The notes under the pieces: generated by a model
Seen by the model: only the letters and a program-made list of their open reading frames with translations
Database searches by the model: none
What the model was told of the DNA's origin: nothing
Program-made: the position numbers and the translations under genes
Origin: Helicobacter sp. 13S00401-1
Lineage (GTDB): Bacteria; Campylobacterota; Campylobacteria; Campylobacterales; Helicobacteraceae
Direction: 5' to 3'
Length of the DNA: 64,000 nt
Assembly: GCF_002272925.1 (NCBI RefSeq)
Contig: NZ_MLAR01000006.1
Location: forward strand, 36,757 to 100,756
Shown: positions 44,659 through 54,028 of the stretch, one piece after another
Numbering within the stretch: the stretch's first letter is position 1
Layout of the letters: each line of letters opens with the position of its first letter

Positions 44659-45422
44659 GTTGCTCTCCTTATAGTTATATTATTATCATCTAAAGCTTCT
44701 TTAACAGCTTTTATTAGACTTAGGCAACCTATAGTGTCGCTATGTATGCACATAGTTTCAAAGTCTATATCTATCTCTTTGCCAGTGACTGATTTTATGC
44801 ACCCCTTTTTTAAGGCTAGCTCTACTTTATCTTTGACTTCGCTAGGCGTGTAAGCCCTAGCCTTACGCACTAAAACAAAATTACCATCATCATCATAGTC
44901 CCTATCAACTAAAAGCTCTTTAATGTAAGGATGTTTAGCTTCAGTAGCTGCTTTTTGTAAGTAGCAGTTTTTGGAGCTAAAGCCTATGATAGGAAGTGTG
45001 GCATTTTGTTTTTGCAAGGCTTCAACTAGTGCATAAGCAAAGCCTTCATCAAGCACTGAGTGAAGATAAAGTGCGCCATGAAGTTTTACATGGCTTAAAG
45101 TTTCTCCATGAAGACTAGCCATTTCTTTCAAAGCCCCTAGTTGATAAAGGACGTCATTAACTAAAGTTTTTGGCTCTTCTTTTATGAGCCTTCTTCCAAA
45201 TCCAACTAAGTCTCTAAACCCAGGATGTGCACCTATACCAACGTTATTAGCCTTAGCGCTAAGTACAGTTTGTTCCATGATGTTTGGATCGCCTGCGTGG
45301 AATCCACAAGCGATATTTGCACTGCTGATATACTTTACTATCTCGCTATCTACTCCATCTCCTATAACCCACGCGCCAAAGTTCTCGCCCATATCGCTAT
45401 TAAAATCTATGAAAGTTTTCAC
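44652..45422 (-). CDS. pxpA: 5-oxoprolinase subunit A, locus 2
   Basis: 256 residues of the LamB/YcsF family: DFNSDMGENFGAW, SSANIACGFHAGDPNIM, KLHGALYLHSV and ETMCIHSDTIGC. It is the paralogue of 17950–18714 and heads the minus-strand pxpA–biotinyl–pxpB–pxpC operon. Together they would open 5-oxoproline to glutamate. The divergent neighbour is gabT, with a 240-base AT-rich spacer. Confidence 0.93.
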   Translation of the reverse strand: MKTFIDFNSDMGENFGAWVIGDGVDSEIVKYISSANIACGFHAGDPNIMEQTVLSAKANNVGIGAHPGFRDLVGFGRRLIKEEPKTLVNDVLYQLGALKEMASLHGETLSHVKLHGALYLHSVLDEGFAYALVEALQKQNATLPIIGFSSKNCYLQKAATEAKHPYIKELLVDRDYDDDGNFVLVRKARAYTPSEVKDKVELALKKGCIKSVTGKEIDIDFETMCIHSDTIGCLSLIKAVKEALDDNNITIRRATC

Positions 45423-45663
45423 TCTAATATCTCCTTTTTTTGCATTTATAAAGGCATAAGACTGCTTTTAGCCTTGAGTACAAGATAGCAAGTTTAAGGT
45501 GATAGATTAAGCATTTCACTTTTTAAAATACAGGCTTTTTATATAAAATCCTACAAAAGGTAACATAATTTCAAGAAAGATTATTTATTTTGTAAATCTT
45601 TCCCATTTTTCATATTTTATCTAATACCATGACTTACAACTTTATTGATAAAAAAGGACTTCT

Positions 45664-46923
45664 ATGGAAAAACTAACCGAGCGAAGATTAAAAGCTACTC
45701 CTAAAGGCATAGGTATACTTTGTGACTGGTATGCTAAAGAAGCAAAAAATGCAACTATAACAAGTACAGATGGACGCGAGTTTATAGACTTTGCTGGAGG
45801 TATAGCTGTTTTAAATACTGGCCATTGCCATCCTAAAGTGCTTAAGGCTGTAAAAGATCAACTTGATAAGTTTACTCACACTGCCTATCAAATAACCCCT
45901 TATGAAAACTACATAACTTTGGCAGAAAAGATAAATGAAATAGTTCCTTTGGTAAATCCAAAAACTTGCTTTTTTTGCACAGGTGCAGAAGCTGTAGAAA
46001 ATGCAGTAAAAATCGCTAGGGCTTATACTAAAAGAGATGCTGTGATATCTTTTGGTGGGGCATTTCACGGGCGTACTTTTATGACTATGGGGCTAACTGG
46101 CAAAGTCTCACCTTATAAAGGGCAGTTTGGAACTCCTAACTTTCCAGTCTACCATGCCTTATATCCTAACTTTAGTGATGACATAGGCATAGAATCTGCC
46201 TTAAAAAGCATAGAAAGGCTTTTTAAAACAACTGTATCTCCAAACGATGTAGCTGCTATCATCTATGAACCAGAACAAGGTGAAGGTGGCTTTAACGTCG
46301 CAAATAACGAGTTTGTAGTAGCCCTAAGACGACTATGTGATAAACATGGGATATTACTAATAGCTGATGAAGTACAAAGTGGCTTTGGGCGAACTGGCAA
46401 GATGTTTGCAAGTGAATATTTTGATGTTAAGCCAGACATTATAACTATGGCAAAAAGCATAGCTGGAGGCTTTGTGCTTTCTGGAGTTAGTGCTAGGGCT
46501 GAAGTTGTAGATGTAGTAGAAAAAGGCGGACTTGGCGGAACTTACGCGGGTAATCCAGTCTCAATCGCTGCCGCACTAGCCGTGCTTGAAGTTTTTAAAG
46601 AAGAAAAGCTTTTAGATAGATCAAACTATCTTGGTGATAGACTAAAAACTTTTTTAAATGAACTAATTGCAAAAGAAGACATCTCTGCTAATGTTAGAGG
46701 ACTAGGCTCTATGGTGGCTTTAGAGTTTGGAAAGGCAGGATTCCCAACCTTAGAAGTAGCCTCCAAGGTTCAAAAACTAGCTATGGAATCTGGCCTTTTA
46801 CTTTTAACTTGTGGAGTTTATGGCAATGTTATACGCTTTTTATATCCTCTAACTATTGAAGAAGCAACCTTTGATAAAGGGCTAGAAATACTAAAACAAA
46901 GTATTTTAAAGGCTATAAAATGA
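45664..46923 (+). CDS. gabT: 4-aminobutyrate (GABA) aminotransferase
   Basis: 419-residue class III PLP aminotransferase. Seen: FCTGAEAVENAVKIARAYT, FHGRTFMTMGLTG, ADEVQSGFGRTG and the PLP-lysine motif ITMAKSIAGG. The pairing with a succinate-semialdehyde dehydrogenase gene supports GABA (or a related omega-amino acid) as substrate; acetylornithine is an alternative, but argJ/argB are far away. AAAGGA precedes the ATG. Its stop overlaps gabD (ATGA). Confidence 0.88.
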   Translation: MEKLTERRLKATPKGIGILCDWYAKEAKNATITSTDGREFIDFAGGIAVLNTGHCHPKVLKAVKDQLDKFTHTAYQITPYENYITLAEKINEIVPLVNPKTCFFCTGAEAVENAVKIARAYTKRDAVISFGGAFHGRTFMTMGLTGKVSPYKGQFGTPNFPVYHALYPNFSDDIGIESALKSIERLFKTTVSPNDVAAIIYEPEQGEGGFNVANNEFVVALRRLCDKHGILLIADEVQSGFGRTGKMFASEYFDVKPDIITMAKSIAGGFVLSGVSARAEVVDVVEKGGLGGTYAGNPVSIAAALAVLEVFKEEKLLDRSNYLGDRLKTFLNELIAKEDISANVRGLGSMVALEFGKAGFPTLEVASKVQKLAMESGLLLLTCGVYGNVIRFLYPLTIEEATFDKGLEILKQSILKAIK

Positions 46924-48353
46924 CTAACTTAAAGCATCTTTTAAACCATCCTGATATCTCTTTTGAAGAGATTCCAAACTATATCAAAGTAGCAAATCCC
47001 GCTACAAATGAGACTTTATGCTATGTTAAAAAAACTAGCGCTAGCGAGTTAGAATCTAAAATAAAAGATTCTCAAAAAGTGCAAAAAAAGTGGCGTGAGC
47101 TAACTGCTAAAGAGAGATCAGAACTCTTAAACGCATGGCATGATGAGATATTAAAAGAAAAAGAAAACCTTGCTTTATTACTTACTAAAGAGATGGGTAA
47201 AAGTCTAACTGAAGCAAGGGGAGAGATAGGCTATGGGGCTAGTTTTATAAAGTTTTTTGCTGAAGAGTGCAAAAGATTAGATGGAGACATCATCCAAAGT
47301 GTGATTAAAAACCAAAGACTTTTAGTTTTAAAAGAGCCTATAGGCGTTACAGCTGCTATAACTCCTTGGAACTTTCCTAATGCCATGATAGCTAGAAAAG
47401 TAGGTCCTGCCCTTGCAAGTGGCTGTTCTATGCTAGTAAAGCCTGCAAGTGCTACGCCACTAAGTGCTTACGCCTTAGAAGTTTTAGGACTAAAAGTTGG
47501 CCTTCCTAAAGGCTTATTACAAAACGTTAGTGGCAGTGCAGATGAGTTAAGCAAGGTCTTTTGTAAAAGTGACATAGTAAGAAAGATAAGCTTTACTGGC
47601 TCTACTGAGATAGGGGCGAGACTTATGGAGCTTGGGGCAAGCACTATCAAAAAGCTTAGTCTTGAACTAGGGGGGAATGCACCCGTTATAGTTTTTGAAG
47701 ATGCAGATATTAATAAAGCAGTTGAAGGCATAATGGTTTCTAAGTTTAGAAACAGTGGACAAACTTGTGTCTGTGCTAATAGAATCTATGTGCAAGATTC
47801 TATCTATGATGAAGTGGCTTTAAAACTTAAAGAAAAACTTCAGAATCTAAAAGTAGGTAATGGCGAAAAAGAAGGGGTTAATCAAGGCCCGCTAATTAAC
47901 AAAGCTGCTGTTACAAAAGTAGAAGAGCATGTAAATGACGCTATAAAAAATGGTGGTAAAGTAGCCCTAGGTGGTAAGTCCCACTCTCTAGGAGGTAACT
48001 TTTATGAGCCTACTTTGATACTAGATGCTAATGAAAATATGAAAGTTTTTAAAGAAGAAACCTTTGGACCAGTAGCACCTCTCTTTAGATTTAAAACTGA
48101 AGAAGAAGTTATAGCTAAGGCTAATGATACAGTTTTTGGCCTAGCAAGCTATATCTTTACTGAAAATGCCTCTCGTCAATGGAGGGTCTCTGAAGCTTTG
48201 GAATATGGCATGGTAGGAGTTAACACAGGTCTTATAAGTAATGAAGTAGCGCCTTTTGGGGGCGTAAAACAAAGCGGACTAGGAAGAGAAGGCTCAAAGT
48301 ATGGTATAGAAGAGTACTGTGAGTTAAAATATGTCTGTCTTGATTTAAGATAG
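46920..48353 (+). CDS. gabD: Succinate-semialdehyde dehydrogenase
   Basis: 477-residue NAD(P)-dependent aldehyde dehydrogenase. TPWNFPNAM, the catalytic glutamate in LELGGNAPVIVFED, the catalytic cysteine in RNSGQTCVCANR, and EEVIAKANDTVFGLA are all present. With gabT it converts GABA through succinic semialdehyde to succinate for the TCA cycle. Coupled to gabT by a four-base overlap. Followed by a hairpin. Confidence 0.9.
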   Translation: MTNLKHLLNHPDISFEEIPNYIKVANPATNETLCYVKKTSASELESKIKDSQKVQKKWRELTAKERSELLNAWHDEILKEKENLALLLTKEMGKSLTEARGEIGYGASFIKFFAEECKRLDGDIIQSVIKNQRLLVLKEPIGVTAAITPWNFPNAMIARKVGPALASGCSMLVKPASATPLSAYALEVLGLKVGLPKGLLQNVSGSADELSKVFCKSDIVRKISFTGSTEIGARLMELGASTIKKLSLELGGNAPVIVFEDADINKAVEGIMVSKFRNSGQTCVCANRIYVQDSIYDEVALKLKEKLQNLKVGNGEKEGVNQGPLINKAAVTKVEEHVNDAIKNGGKVALGGKSHSLGGNFYEPTLILDANENMKVFKEETFGPVAPLFRFKTEEEVIAKANDTVFGLASYIFTENASRQWRVSEALEYGMVGVNTGLISNEVAPFGGVKQSGLGREGSKYGIEEYCELKYVCLDLR

Positions 48354-48368
48354 ATTAAATAAAGCTTA

Positions 48369-48391
48369 TATCAAGGCCTTTGGCCTTGGTA
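48369..48391 (+). terminator. Terminator after gabD
   Basis: A ten-base-pair stem (TATCAAGGCC with GGCCTTGGTA, one G-T) around TTT, 16 bases after the stop. Confidence 0.6.
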
Positions 48392-48500
48392 TAAAGCCAC
48401 TATATCTTTATAATTTCTTTATAAAAGTTTTAGAATCTGCTTAAGAAAAAAGAGCGTTTTGTATGGGTAACTCTAATCTCTTTAGACTATTAACTAAATC

Positions 48501-48975
48501 TTTATTCCAACACTTTCTTTTTCTACTTTTTCTTACCTATATATTTTCTTTTAACCAAAAAGGGGTTTAACCCCTCCCCGCTCCCCTTAACCTCGAAAGC
48601 GTAAGCTTCCTTGAAACTGGTGTAGTTGCGTAAGCAACTAGGGCTTTCTTTAGAAAGCCTTTTTCGGCGTAGCAAGGGGAGGGCCTCGCTTGATCCGTTT
48701 CTAGCAAAGCGTAAGCTTCCTTGAAAACGAAGTTTCCTTGAAAAAAATGGCGTTCGCACTTCTGCTTACTTGTTTCCATTTTTTTGCACCACGAAACGGG
48801 CTCGAGTAGTGCTTCGCCAATCAACACATAACTTAAAAAACATATGAAGCATTTAAGCTTTTTGCCTTTCGTTTTTACGTAGTAAAAACAAGCGTGCGGG
48901 GGCTACGGGGGTTAGGGAAGGTGGATAAGGGAACTGCTTCGCTAATATAAGTCCCCTGTCCCCCTTGCCAAATGC
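48501..48975 (-). repeat. Dispersed hairpin-rich intergenic repeat, copy B
   Basis: Inverted relative to copy A (14836–15243) and in the same orientation as copy C, 80 bases away. It keeps the CCGTTTC/GAAACGG outer stem and the A-run/T-run stem, but its T-side holds an insertion of two small hairpin modules (AAGC-TTAC-GCTT and AAAC-TTC-GTTT types). Other nested hairpins include AGTTGC-GTAA-GCAACT at about 48627 and GGCTTTC-TTTA-GAAAGCC at about 48642, which is followed by TTTTT. No gene supported. Confidence 0.75.
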
Positions 48976-49053
48976 TTTAAATTGATAAAGATAAATTTTG
49001 GAATAAAAGGCTTAAGCGCTTAACTAGTTTTTTTATAAGGTTGACTAGCCCCG

Positions 49054-49290
49054 TATTCCAACACTTTCTTTTTTTACTTTTTCTTACCTATATATTTTCT
49101 TTTAACCAAAAAGGGGTTTAACCCATCCTCACTCCCGCAAAGCCTGCGAAAAAGGTACTTTTTCGGCAATCAAGGGGAGGGCCTCGCTTGATCCGTTTCT
49201 AGTAAAAATGGCTAAGTCTGCACTTCTGCATCCTTTTAACGCCATTTTTACACCACGAAACGGGCGAGAATGCCTTCGGCTTAAAAAATG
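49054..49290 (-). repeat. Dispersed hairpin-rich intergenic repeat, copy C (shorter)
   Basis: Its first 70 bases are nearly identical to 48503–48575, then it diverges. It keeps CCGTTTC/GAAACGG, a perfect inner stem GTAAAAATGGC/GCCATTTTTAC and a TGCA-GAAG-TGCA apex, plus CGAAAAAG-GTA-CTTTTTCG. It lacks the CGCACGCTTG block of A and B. 49291–49358 holds nothing I recognise. Confidence 0.72.
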
Positions 49291-49358
49291 ACATTTATTA
49301 AAAACCTCATTGTGTATAGATGGCTGCCTATATAAAACGATCACTTTATAAAAACCCC

Positions 49359-50792
49359 TTACTTATCGCCTATTAGCTTATCTATAACAACTTTAGATTC
49401 CTTAGTTCCAAACTTAACCCTTGCAACTGCATATAAAAACAAACCAAAAAGCACCCACACTGCAAAGATAACCCACTCTTGTTTAATTAAAGCAGCCGGA
49501 GAAAAAGGTAGGTACATAACTATTAAGATAGCACTTCCTATGATGCCTAAAATCCCTATCACTAATCCTTTTTTAAGCCTAAAAGGTCTTTCTACATTAG
49601 GATACTTAAAACGTAAAATCACAAAAGATATACACACTAAAAGATAGGCTATAACTATGGCTAAACTTCCAGCATCCACAAACCAAACTAGTGCTGGACG
49701 CCCAAGTAGTGGGGCTATAACAGTAGCAAGTCCCATAAGAAGTATAGCCCTTGTAGGAGTTTTGTGCTTTGGATGTATATAGGCTAAAAAAGAAGGCAAC
49801 ATCTTAGCTTTAGCTAGGGCGTATATAGCGCGGCTTCCGCCTATAAAAAAGGCATTCCAACTAGTGACTATCCCAGCTATGCCTGCTAGTATCATTAACT
49901 GGAATCCTATCTTATGCCCGCCAAAAACCGCTTGCATGGCTTGAGGAGTAGTTAAGAGATTAGCATTTATTAATGAAGGCTTTAAAACAAAGCCTACAGC
50001 AAAGGTAACCCCACAGTAAAATAACATAGCAGCGACTACTGAGATGATTAAAACCTTGCCTATTTTTACAGGAGGCAAGTTTATCTCACTAGCACTTTGA
50101 GGGATAACATCAAAGCCTACAAACAAAAAAGGCACCATGATAAGCACAGAAAAGATTCCAGCTATGGCAGGTGAAAAGAAGTGATGATTATCTGCGTGAT
50201 TAAAAAGTGGCTCTAGGTTTGAAGAGTGCCCCATTATCAAAGCACCTACAAAAAAGATAGCGCCTATGACTACTATGATCACAGTAACTATAGTTTGAAA
50301 AACACTAGCTTGCTCTATACCAAAGTAGTTTAAAAAAGTTACTATGACAGCTCCTATCATGCCTATCAAAACCCAAGTAAGATATAAGTCAAAACCACCT
50401 ATGTTATATAAAAACACATGCTGATAGTGAGGTATGAGATTATCAAAAACTGTAGGGAGGGCCACTGCTTCAAAGGCTACAACTGAAAAGTAGCCAAGGA
50501 TTAAAGCCCATGTGCATATAAAAGAAGGGAAGTGCCCCATGGCCTTAAAAGAAAAGATTAATGCCCCACCTTCAAAAGGATAAGTACTAGCAAGCTCAGC
50601 ATAACAAAGCCCTATAAAGATTATAGCTACTGAGCCTAAGGCCATAGCAATGATTGCCCCCATGCTTCCAGCACTTGTAACCCAACCACCAGTTAAAACT
50701 ATCCATCCCCAGCCTATCATCGCTCCAAATGCAAGGGCTAAAACTTCTTTATTACCCAAAACTTTTTTAAAGTCTGTTCCACTTTGTTGCAT
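49359..50792 (-). CDS. APC-superfamily amino acid permease
   Basis: 477-residue inner-membrane transporter with about twelve helices. The first helix has the APC signature FGAMIGWGWIVLTGG; FLFVGFDVIPQSASEI follows mid-protein, with TSWNAFFIGGSRAIYALA later. The substrate cannot be read from sequence; the nearness of gabT-gabD, across the repeat block, makes GABA, putrescine or another amino compound a reasonable guess. AAGGAA precedes the ATG. Confidence 0.85.
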   Translation of the reverse strand: MQQSGTDFKKVLGNKEVLALAFGAMIGWGWIVLTGGWVTSAGSMGAIIAMALGSVAIIFIGLCYAELASTYPFEGGALIFSFKAMGHFPSFICTWALILGYFSVVAFEAVALPTVFDNLIPHYQHVFLYNIGGFDLYLTWVLIGMIGAVIVTFLNYFGIEQASVFQTIVTVIIVVIGAIFFVGALIMGHSSNLEPLFNHADNHHFFSPAIAGIFSVLIMVPFLFVGFDVIPQSASEINLPPVKIGKVLIISVVAAMLFYCGVTFAVGFVLKPSLINANLLTTPQAMQAVFGGHKIGFQLMILAGIAGIVTSWNAFFIGGSRAIYALAKAKMLPSFLAYIHPKHKTPTRAILLMGLATVIAPLLGRPALVWFVDAGSLAIVIAYLLVCISFVILRFKYPNVERPFRLKKGLVIGILGIIGSAILIVMYLPFSPAALIKQEWVIFAVWVLFGLFLYAVARVKFGTKESKVVIDKLIGDK

Positions 50793-51015
50793 GTCTTTCC
50801 TTAATCTAATAGTTACTTTTTGTGTTGTCTATATAGATTTAGAGTACAAGAAGATAGTGGATAGTGTTAATAATTTAAAAAATTTACATTTATAAGAGGA
50901 GTATTTATAACGTTTTTACACATATAGTAAGTATCAAGTAACAATATACTACATATATAAAGATTTAAGACATGGAATCTAAGGCTAGTTAGACTTAAAA
51001 GGCTTTAAGGTTTGC

Positions 51016-51753
51016 TTATATCTTTGGTGGTTTGTAACATGCTTTAAAGATAGCTTTTTTACTTTGAGTAAAGATTCTAAAAAACTCTCTTAAAAGCTTA
51101 TATGCCAAAGGCTTTTTTATCCCATAGCGATTAGGTAAGGTTGTAGTTAGCACTAACTCATCTTTTATAGGATAGGGCTTATAAAGTATGTTATCTATCT
51201 TATGCCTTGCTACATAGTCCATCTGTAAGTCTACTGGCAAGTCCCAGTACTTTATAGCACTAAATGCACGTGCGGCCTTTGGAGTTAGATAGTAGCCCTG
51301 CCCTCCAGCTACATCTTCTAAAGTATAAAAAAAGTGCTCATTTATAGGTTTTAGCCCCTTTTCTTCTATACACATTAAACGCACATAAGAAAAAGTAGTT
51401 TTTTGTATATCTTCTAGGGCTTTAAAAAAGTTAGATTCTAAGCTCACATCATCTTCTAAGATGACTATAGGAGTATCTAAGTCTATACACTTTTGCCAAA
51501 GTGAAAAATGGGAGGCATAGCAGGCATTTTCGCCTTTAGTGTTGGGCATGGCGCGATTACGCAAGGCTTTTTTATCATTTATATATTTTTGAAAGGCTTT
51601 TTCTTCATCTTTGCTAGCATCTATGGCGTTAAAAAATATAAACTCATAGTTTGCATAATCTAGATTCTTAGATTCTAGATTTTTAATCTCATCTTGAATC
51701 CTAGCCTTACGATCCTTGCTAGTGCTAAGATTTATGATAAAGATTTTAAGCAC
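51016..51753 (-). CDS. Glycosyltransferase family 25 (LOS/LPS)
   Basis: 245 residues of the GT25 family (Lgt/Lex2-type) that add sugars to lipooligosaccharide. Motifs: FIINLSTSKDRKARI at the N-terminus, AFQKYINDKKAL, GENACYASHFSLW and VILEDDVSLE with the catalytic-type DD. Its start overlaps the preceding gene by eight bases, so the two are co-translated. Acts at the cytoplasmic face of the inner membrane. The acceptor is unknown. Confidence 0.85.
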   Translation of the reverse strand: MLKIFIINLSTSKDRKARIQDEIKNLESKNLDYANYEFIFFNAIDASKDEEKAFQKYINDKKALRNRAMPNTKGENACYASHFSLWQKCIDLDTPIVILEDDVSLESNFFKALEDIQKTTFSYVRLMCIEEKGLKPINEHFFYTLEDVAGGQGYYLTPKAARAFSAIKYWDLPVDLQMDYVARHKIDNILYKPYPIKDELVLTTTLPNRYGIKKPLAYKLLREFFRIFTQSKKAIFKACYKPPKI

Positions 51754-52168
51754 TAACTAAAAGACCAGAGTGAAGATAGTTTATAGTGTGAAGTTTGTTT
51801 ATAAGGGTGGCTATTAGACTTCTCATCTCAACGCTTAAGTTTTCATTTCTCAAAACTCTATCAAAATCTTCTAGTTTTGAAGTTGGGCTGTGCATGCTTA
51901 AGAATTTTACTGCTATCATATCATGAGAGTTAAGTATGTCTTCTCTTTGAAGTCTATTGGCTAAAGCTTGAAAGCTAGTCATATCATTAAGGCCACCTTT
52001 TATATCATTTCCTAGACCTTCTATCTTTTGAGTGTATTGTGATTTAACAAAAACATCTTGTGGGAAGTGCTCTAGTGGTATGTGACTTTTTTGCCTATCT
52101 TGCCTATCATCATTAGCTGAGGTTAACTGTCCTATGTGTCTTGCATTAGTTATGTTAGTAGTTTGCAT
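51746..52168 (-). CDS. Uncharacterised protein coupled to the glycosyltransferase
   Basis: 140 residues, soluble, mostly helical in its second half (DMTSFQALANRLQREDI, SVEMRSLIATLINKLHTI). No signal peptide, membrane segment or known motif. GAAGGAG precedes the ATG. Its stop overlaps the GT25 start, so it is co-translated and probably works with or regulates it, but I do not recognise the family. Confidence 0.6.
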   Translation of the reverse strand: MQTTNITNARHIGQLTSANDDRQDRQKSHIPLEHFPQDVFVKSQYTQKIEGLGNDIKGGLNDMTSFQALANRLQREDILNSHDMIAVKFLSMHSPTSKLEDFDRVLRNENLSVEMRSLIATLINKLHTINYLHSGLLVSA

Positions 52169-52272
52169 TTTTGCTCCTTCAAAATATGAAAACTTACAAG
52201 CAAAAAGGAATCCAATCCATAGTTAGTCAAATATGATAGAATCTTAATTTTTATGCCACTAAGGAGTTGTCT

Positions 52273-52467
52273 TTGAGCAGTTGGGTTATAGCACTTATGC
52301 TAGGGATGTCAATTTTCATGGGCCTTATGGGACTTATAGCATTTCTATGGGGGCTTAAAAATGGTCAGTTTGATGACAAAGATAAAATGATGCAAGGCGT
52401 GCTTTTTGATAGCACAGATGACTTAAATAAACTTGCAGAAACAACAAAACCAAGGAATAAACAATGA
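52273..52467 (+). CDS. ccoS: cbb3-type oxidase assembly protein CcoS
   Basis: 64 residues starting at TTG 52273, chosen because AAGGAG is correctly spaced from it (a TTG six bases earlier is too close). One N-terminal membrane helix (SWVIALMLGMSIFMGLMGL), then the family motif FLWGLKNGQFDDKDKM. CcoS is needed for haem and copper insertion into cbb3 oxidase. Its stop overlaps the ATG of the next gene by four bases. Confidence 0.85.
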   Translation: MSSWVIALMLGMSIFMGLMGLIAFLWGLKNGQFDDKDKMMQGVLFDSTDDLNKLAETTKPRNKQ

Positions 52468-53456
52468 GTACAGAAAATATAATACATGAAGTCGGGATAA
52501 TAGGTGCGGGTCCTGGTGGGATAGCCGCTGCTGTTGAGTGTAAAAAGTATGACATCAAAGACGTTATAGTTTTTGAAAAAACTGATAGCATACTAAGCAC
52601 TATACATAAATTTTATAAAGCTCATAAACACGTTGATAAAGACTATAAAAACCAAGTAGTGACACTTAGAGGCCATATACCTTTTGGCGATGGATTTAAA
52701 GAAAGCACTTTAGAGCTTTTTGAAAACCAAGTTGCTAGTAATCATATAGATGTTAGATTTAATACTGAGATTGATAAAGTTGAAAAAGATGGCGACTTGT
52801 TTGTAATAAGAAGCACTAGTAATGAAATCTTTAAAGCTAAATTTGTAATAGTTAGCATAGGTAAAATGGGACAGCCTAATAAACCAACTTACGCCCTACC
52901 TCCAACAGTTAGAAAATATATAAACTTTAATGCTAATGAGTGTCAAGTAGGTGAGAAAGTACTAGTAGTTGGTGGTGGTAACTCTGCAGTTGAGTATGCA
53001 GTAGATCTAGCTAGTCAAACCGAGACTACTTTAAACTATAGAAAGGCTGAGTTTACTAGGATTAATGATACTAATGCAGAAGCTTTAAAAAAAGTACTAG
53101 ATTCTAAAAAACTACTAGGTAAGTTTGGTGTGGATATAACTAGTTTAGAAGCAGTTCCAAGTAGAAGTGGTGATGCTGAAAGAGATAGTATAAAAGTTAA
53201 TTTCACTGATGGTAGCAGTGATATTTATGACCGCATAGTTTATGCTATAGGTGGGGTGGCTCCACTTGACTTTTTACATAAGTGTGGAATCAAGGTTGAT
53301 AGTAATGGAGTCCCGCTAGCTGATGCTAATCATGAAACTCCAACTAAAAATCTTTTCGTAGTTGGAGATATACTATTTAAAAATGGCGGGTCTATAGCTA
53401 TAGCTATGAATAATGGATTAGATATAGTAGAGTGTATAAGGAAGCGTTTAAGTTAA
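52464..53456 (+). CDS. FAD/NAD(P)-dependent oxidoreductase (YpdA/thioredoxin-reductase-like)
   Basis: 330 residues with an FAD-binding GIIGAGPGGIAAA at the N-terminus, an NAD(P)-binding VLVVGGGNSAVEYA near residue 170, and a second FAD motif NLFVVGDI at about 290. There is no CxxC redox pair, so it is not a classical thioredoxin reductase; similar proteins occur in Campylobacter (Cj0559-like). Coupled to ccoS. Substrate unknown. Confidence 0.82.
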   Translation: MSTENIIHEVGIIGAGPGGIAAAVECKKYDIKDVIVFEKTDSILSTIHKFYKAHKHVDKDYKNQVVTLRGHIPFGDGFKESTLELFENQVASNHIDVRFNTEIDKVEKDGDLFVIRSTSNEIFKAKFVIVSIGKMGQPNKPTYALPPTVRKYINFNANECQVGEKVLVVGGGNSAVEYAVDLASQTETTLNYRKAEFTRINDTNAEALKKVLDSKKLLGKFGVDITSLEAVPSRSGDAERDSIKVNFTDGSSDIYDRIVYAIGGVAPLDFLHKCGIKVDSNGVPLADANHETPTKNLFVVGDILFKNGGSIAIAMNNGLDIVECIRKRLS

Positions 53457-53471
53457 GGTAAAGGTTGTTAG

Positions 53472-54011
53472 ATGGGTATTATTAGACTTTTTGGTAAGGG
53501 GATATTAGCCTTACTGCCACTTATTATTTTGATATGGATTATAAATTTTGTTTTTGGGATAGTAAAGGGTCTTTGGCAAATAGTTTTTAATACTACCTCT
53601 AATAATATAATAGTAACTACTATCATATTAATAGTTAGTGTTCTTATAATAATCTTCATAGGCTATCAGTTTGAGAAAAAGCAAAGAAACCTCTTTATGG
53701 GTATCTTTGAGTTTGTAGTTTCTAAGATTCCTATGTTTGGAAGCATATATCATGTTCTAAAAGACATGGTTGGCATGTTTACTGGAAATGCAAAAGAAGC
53801 CTATCTTGGAGTAGCTTATGTAGACTTAGTAGGAACTAGACTTATGGGCTTTATAACTAAGCAAGAAGGAGACTACTACTGGGTCTTTGTGCCTACTACT
53901 CCTAACCCAACTTCTGGGTTTTTACTAAGTGTGCATAAAGATCAACTAGTACACGCTGATATAACAGTTAGTGATGGACTTAAAAAGCTCCTATCTTTAG
54001 GTATGAAGTAA
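53472..54011 (+). CDS. DUF502 membrane protein
   Basis: 179 residues, two N-terminal membrane helices (about 6–30 and 45–68), followed by the DUF502 core PMFGSIYHVLKDMVGMF, LMGFITKQEGDYYWVFVP and TPNPTSGFLLSV. Family function is unsettled. Fifteen bases after the oxidoreductase gene, in the plus-strand train. Confidence 0.85.
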   Translation: MGIIRLFGKGILALLPLIILIWIINFVFGIVKGLWQIVFNTTSNNIIVTTIILIVSVLIIIFIGYQFEKKQRNLFMGIFEFVVSKIPMFGSIYHVLKDMVGMFTGNAKEAYLGVAYVDLVGTRLMGFITKQEGDYYWVFVPTTPNPTSGFLLSVHKDQLVHADITVSDGLKKLLSLGMK

Positions 54012-54028
54012 AGGCCTTTTGTAAGTTC

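Noticed and set aside
48523..49344. Minus-strand open frames (71–86 codons) in repeat copies B and C
   Set aside because: Same reason: low-complexity translations produced by palindromic modules, not conserved between copies.
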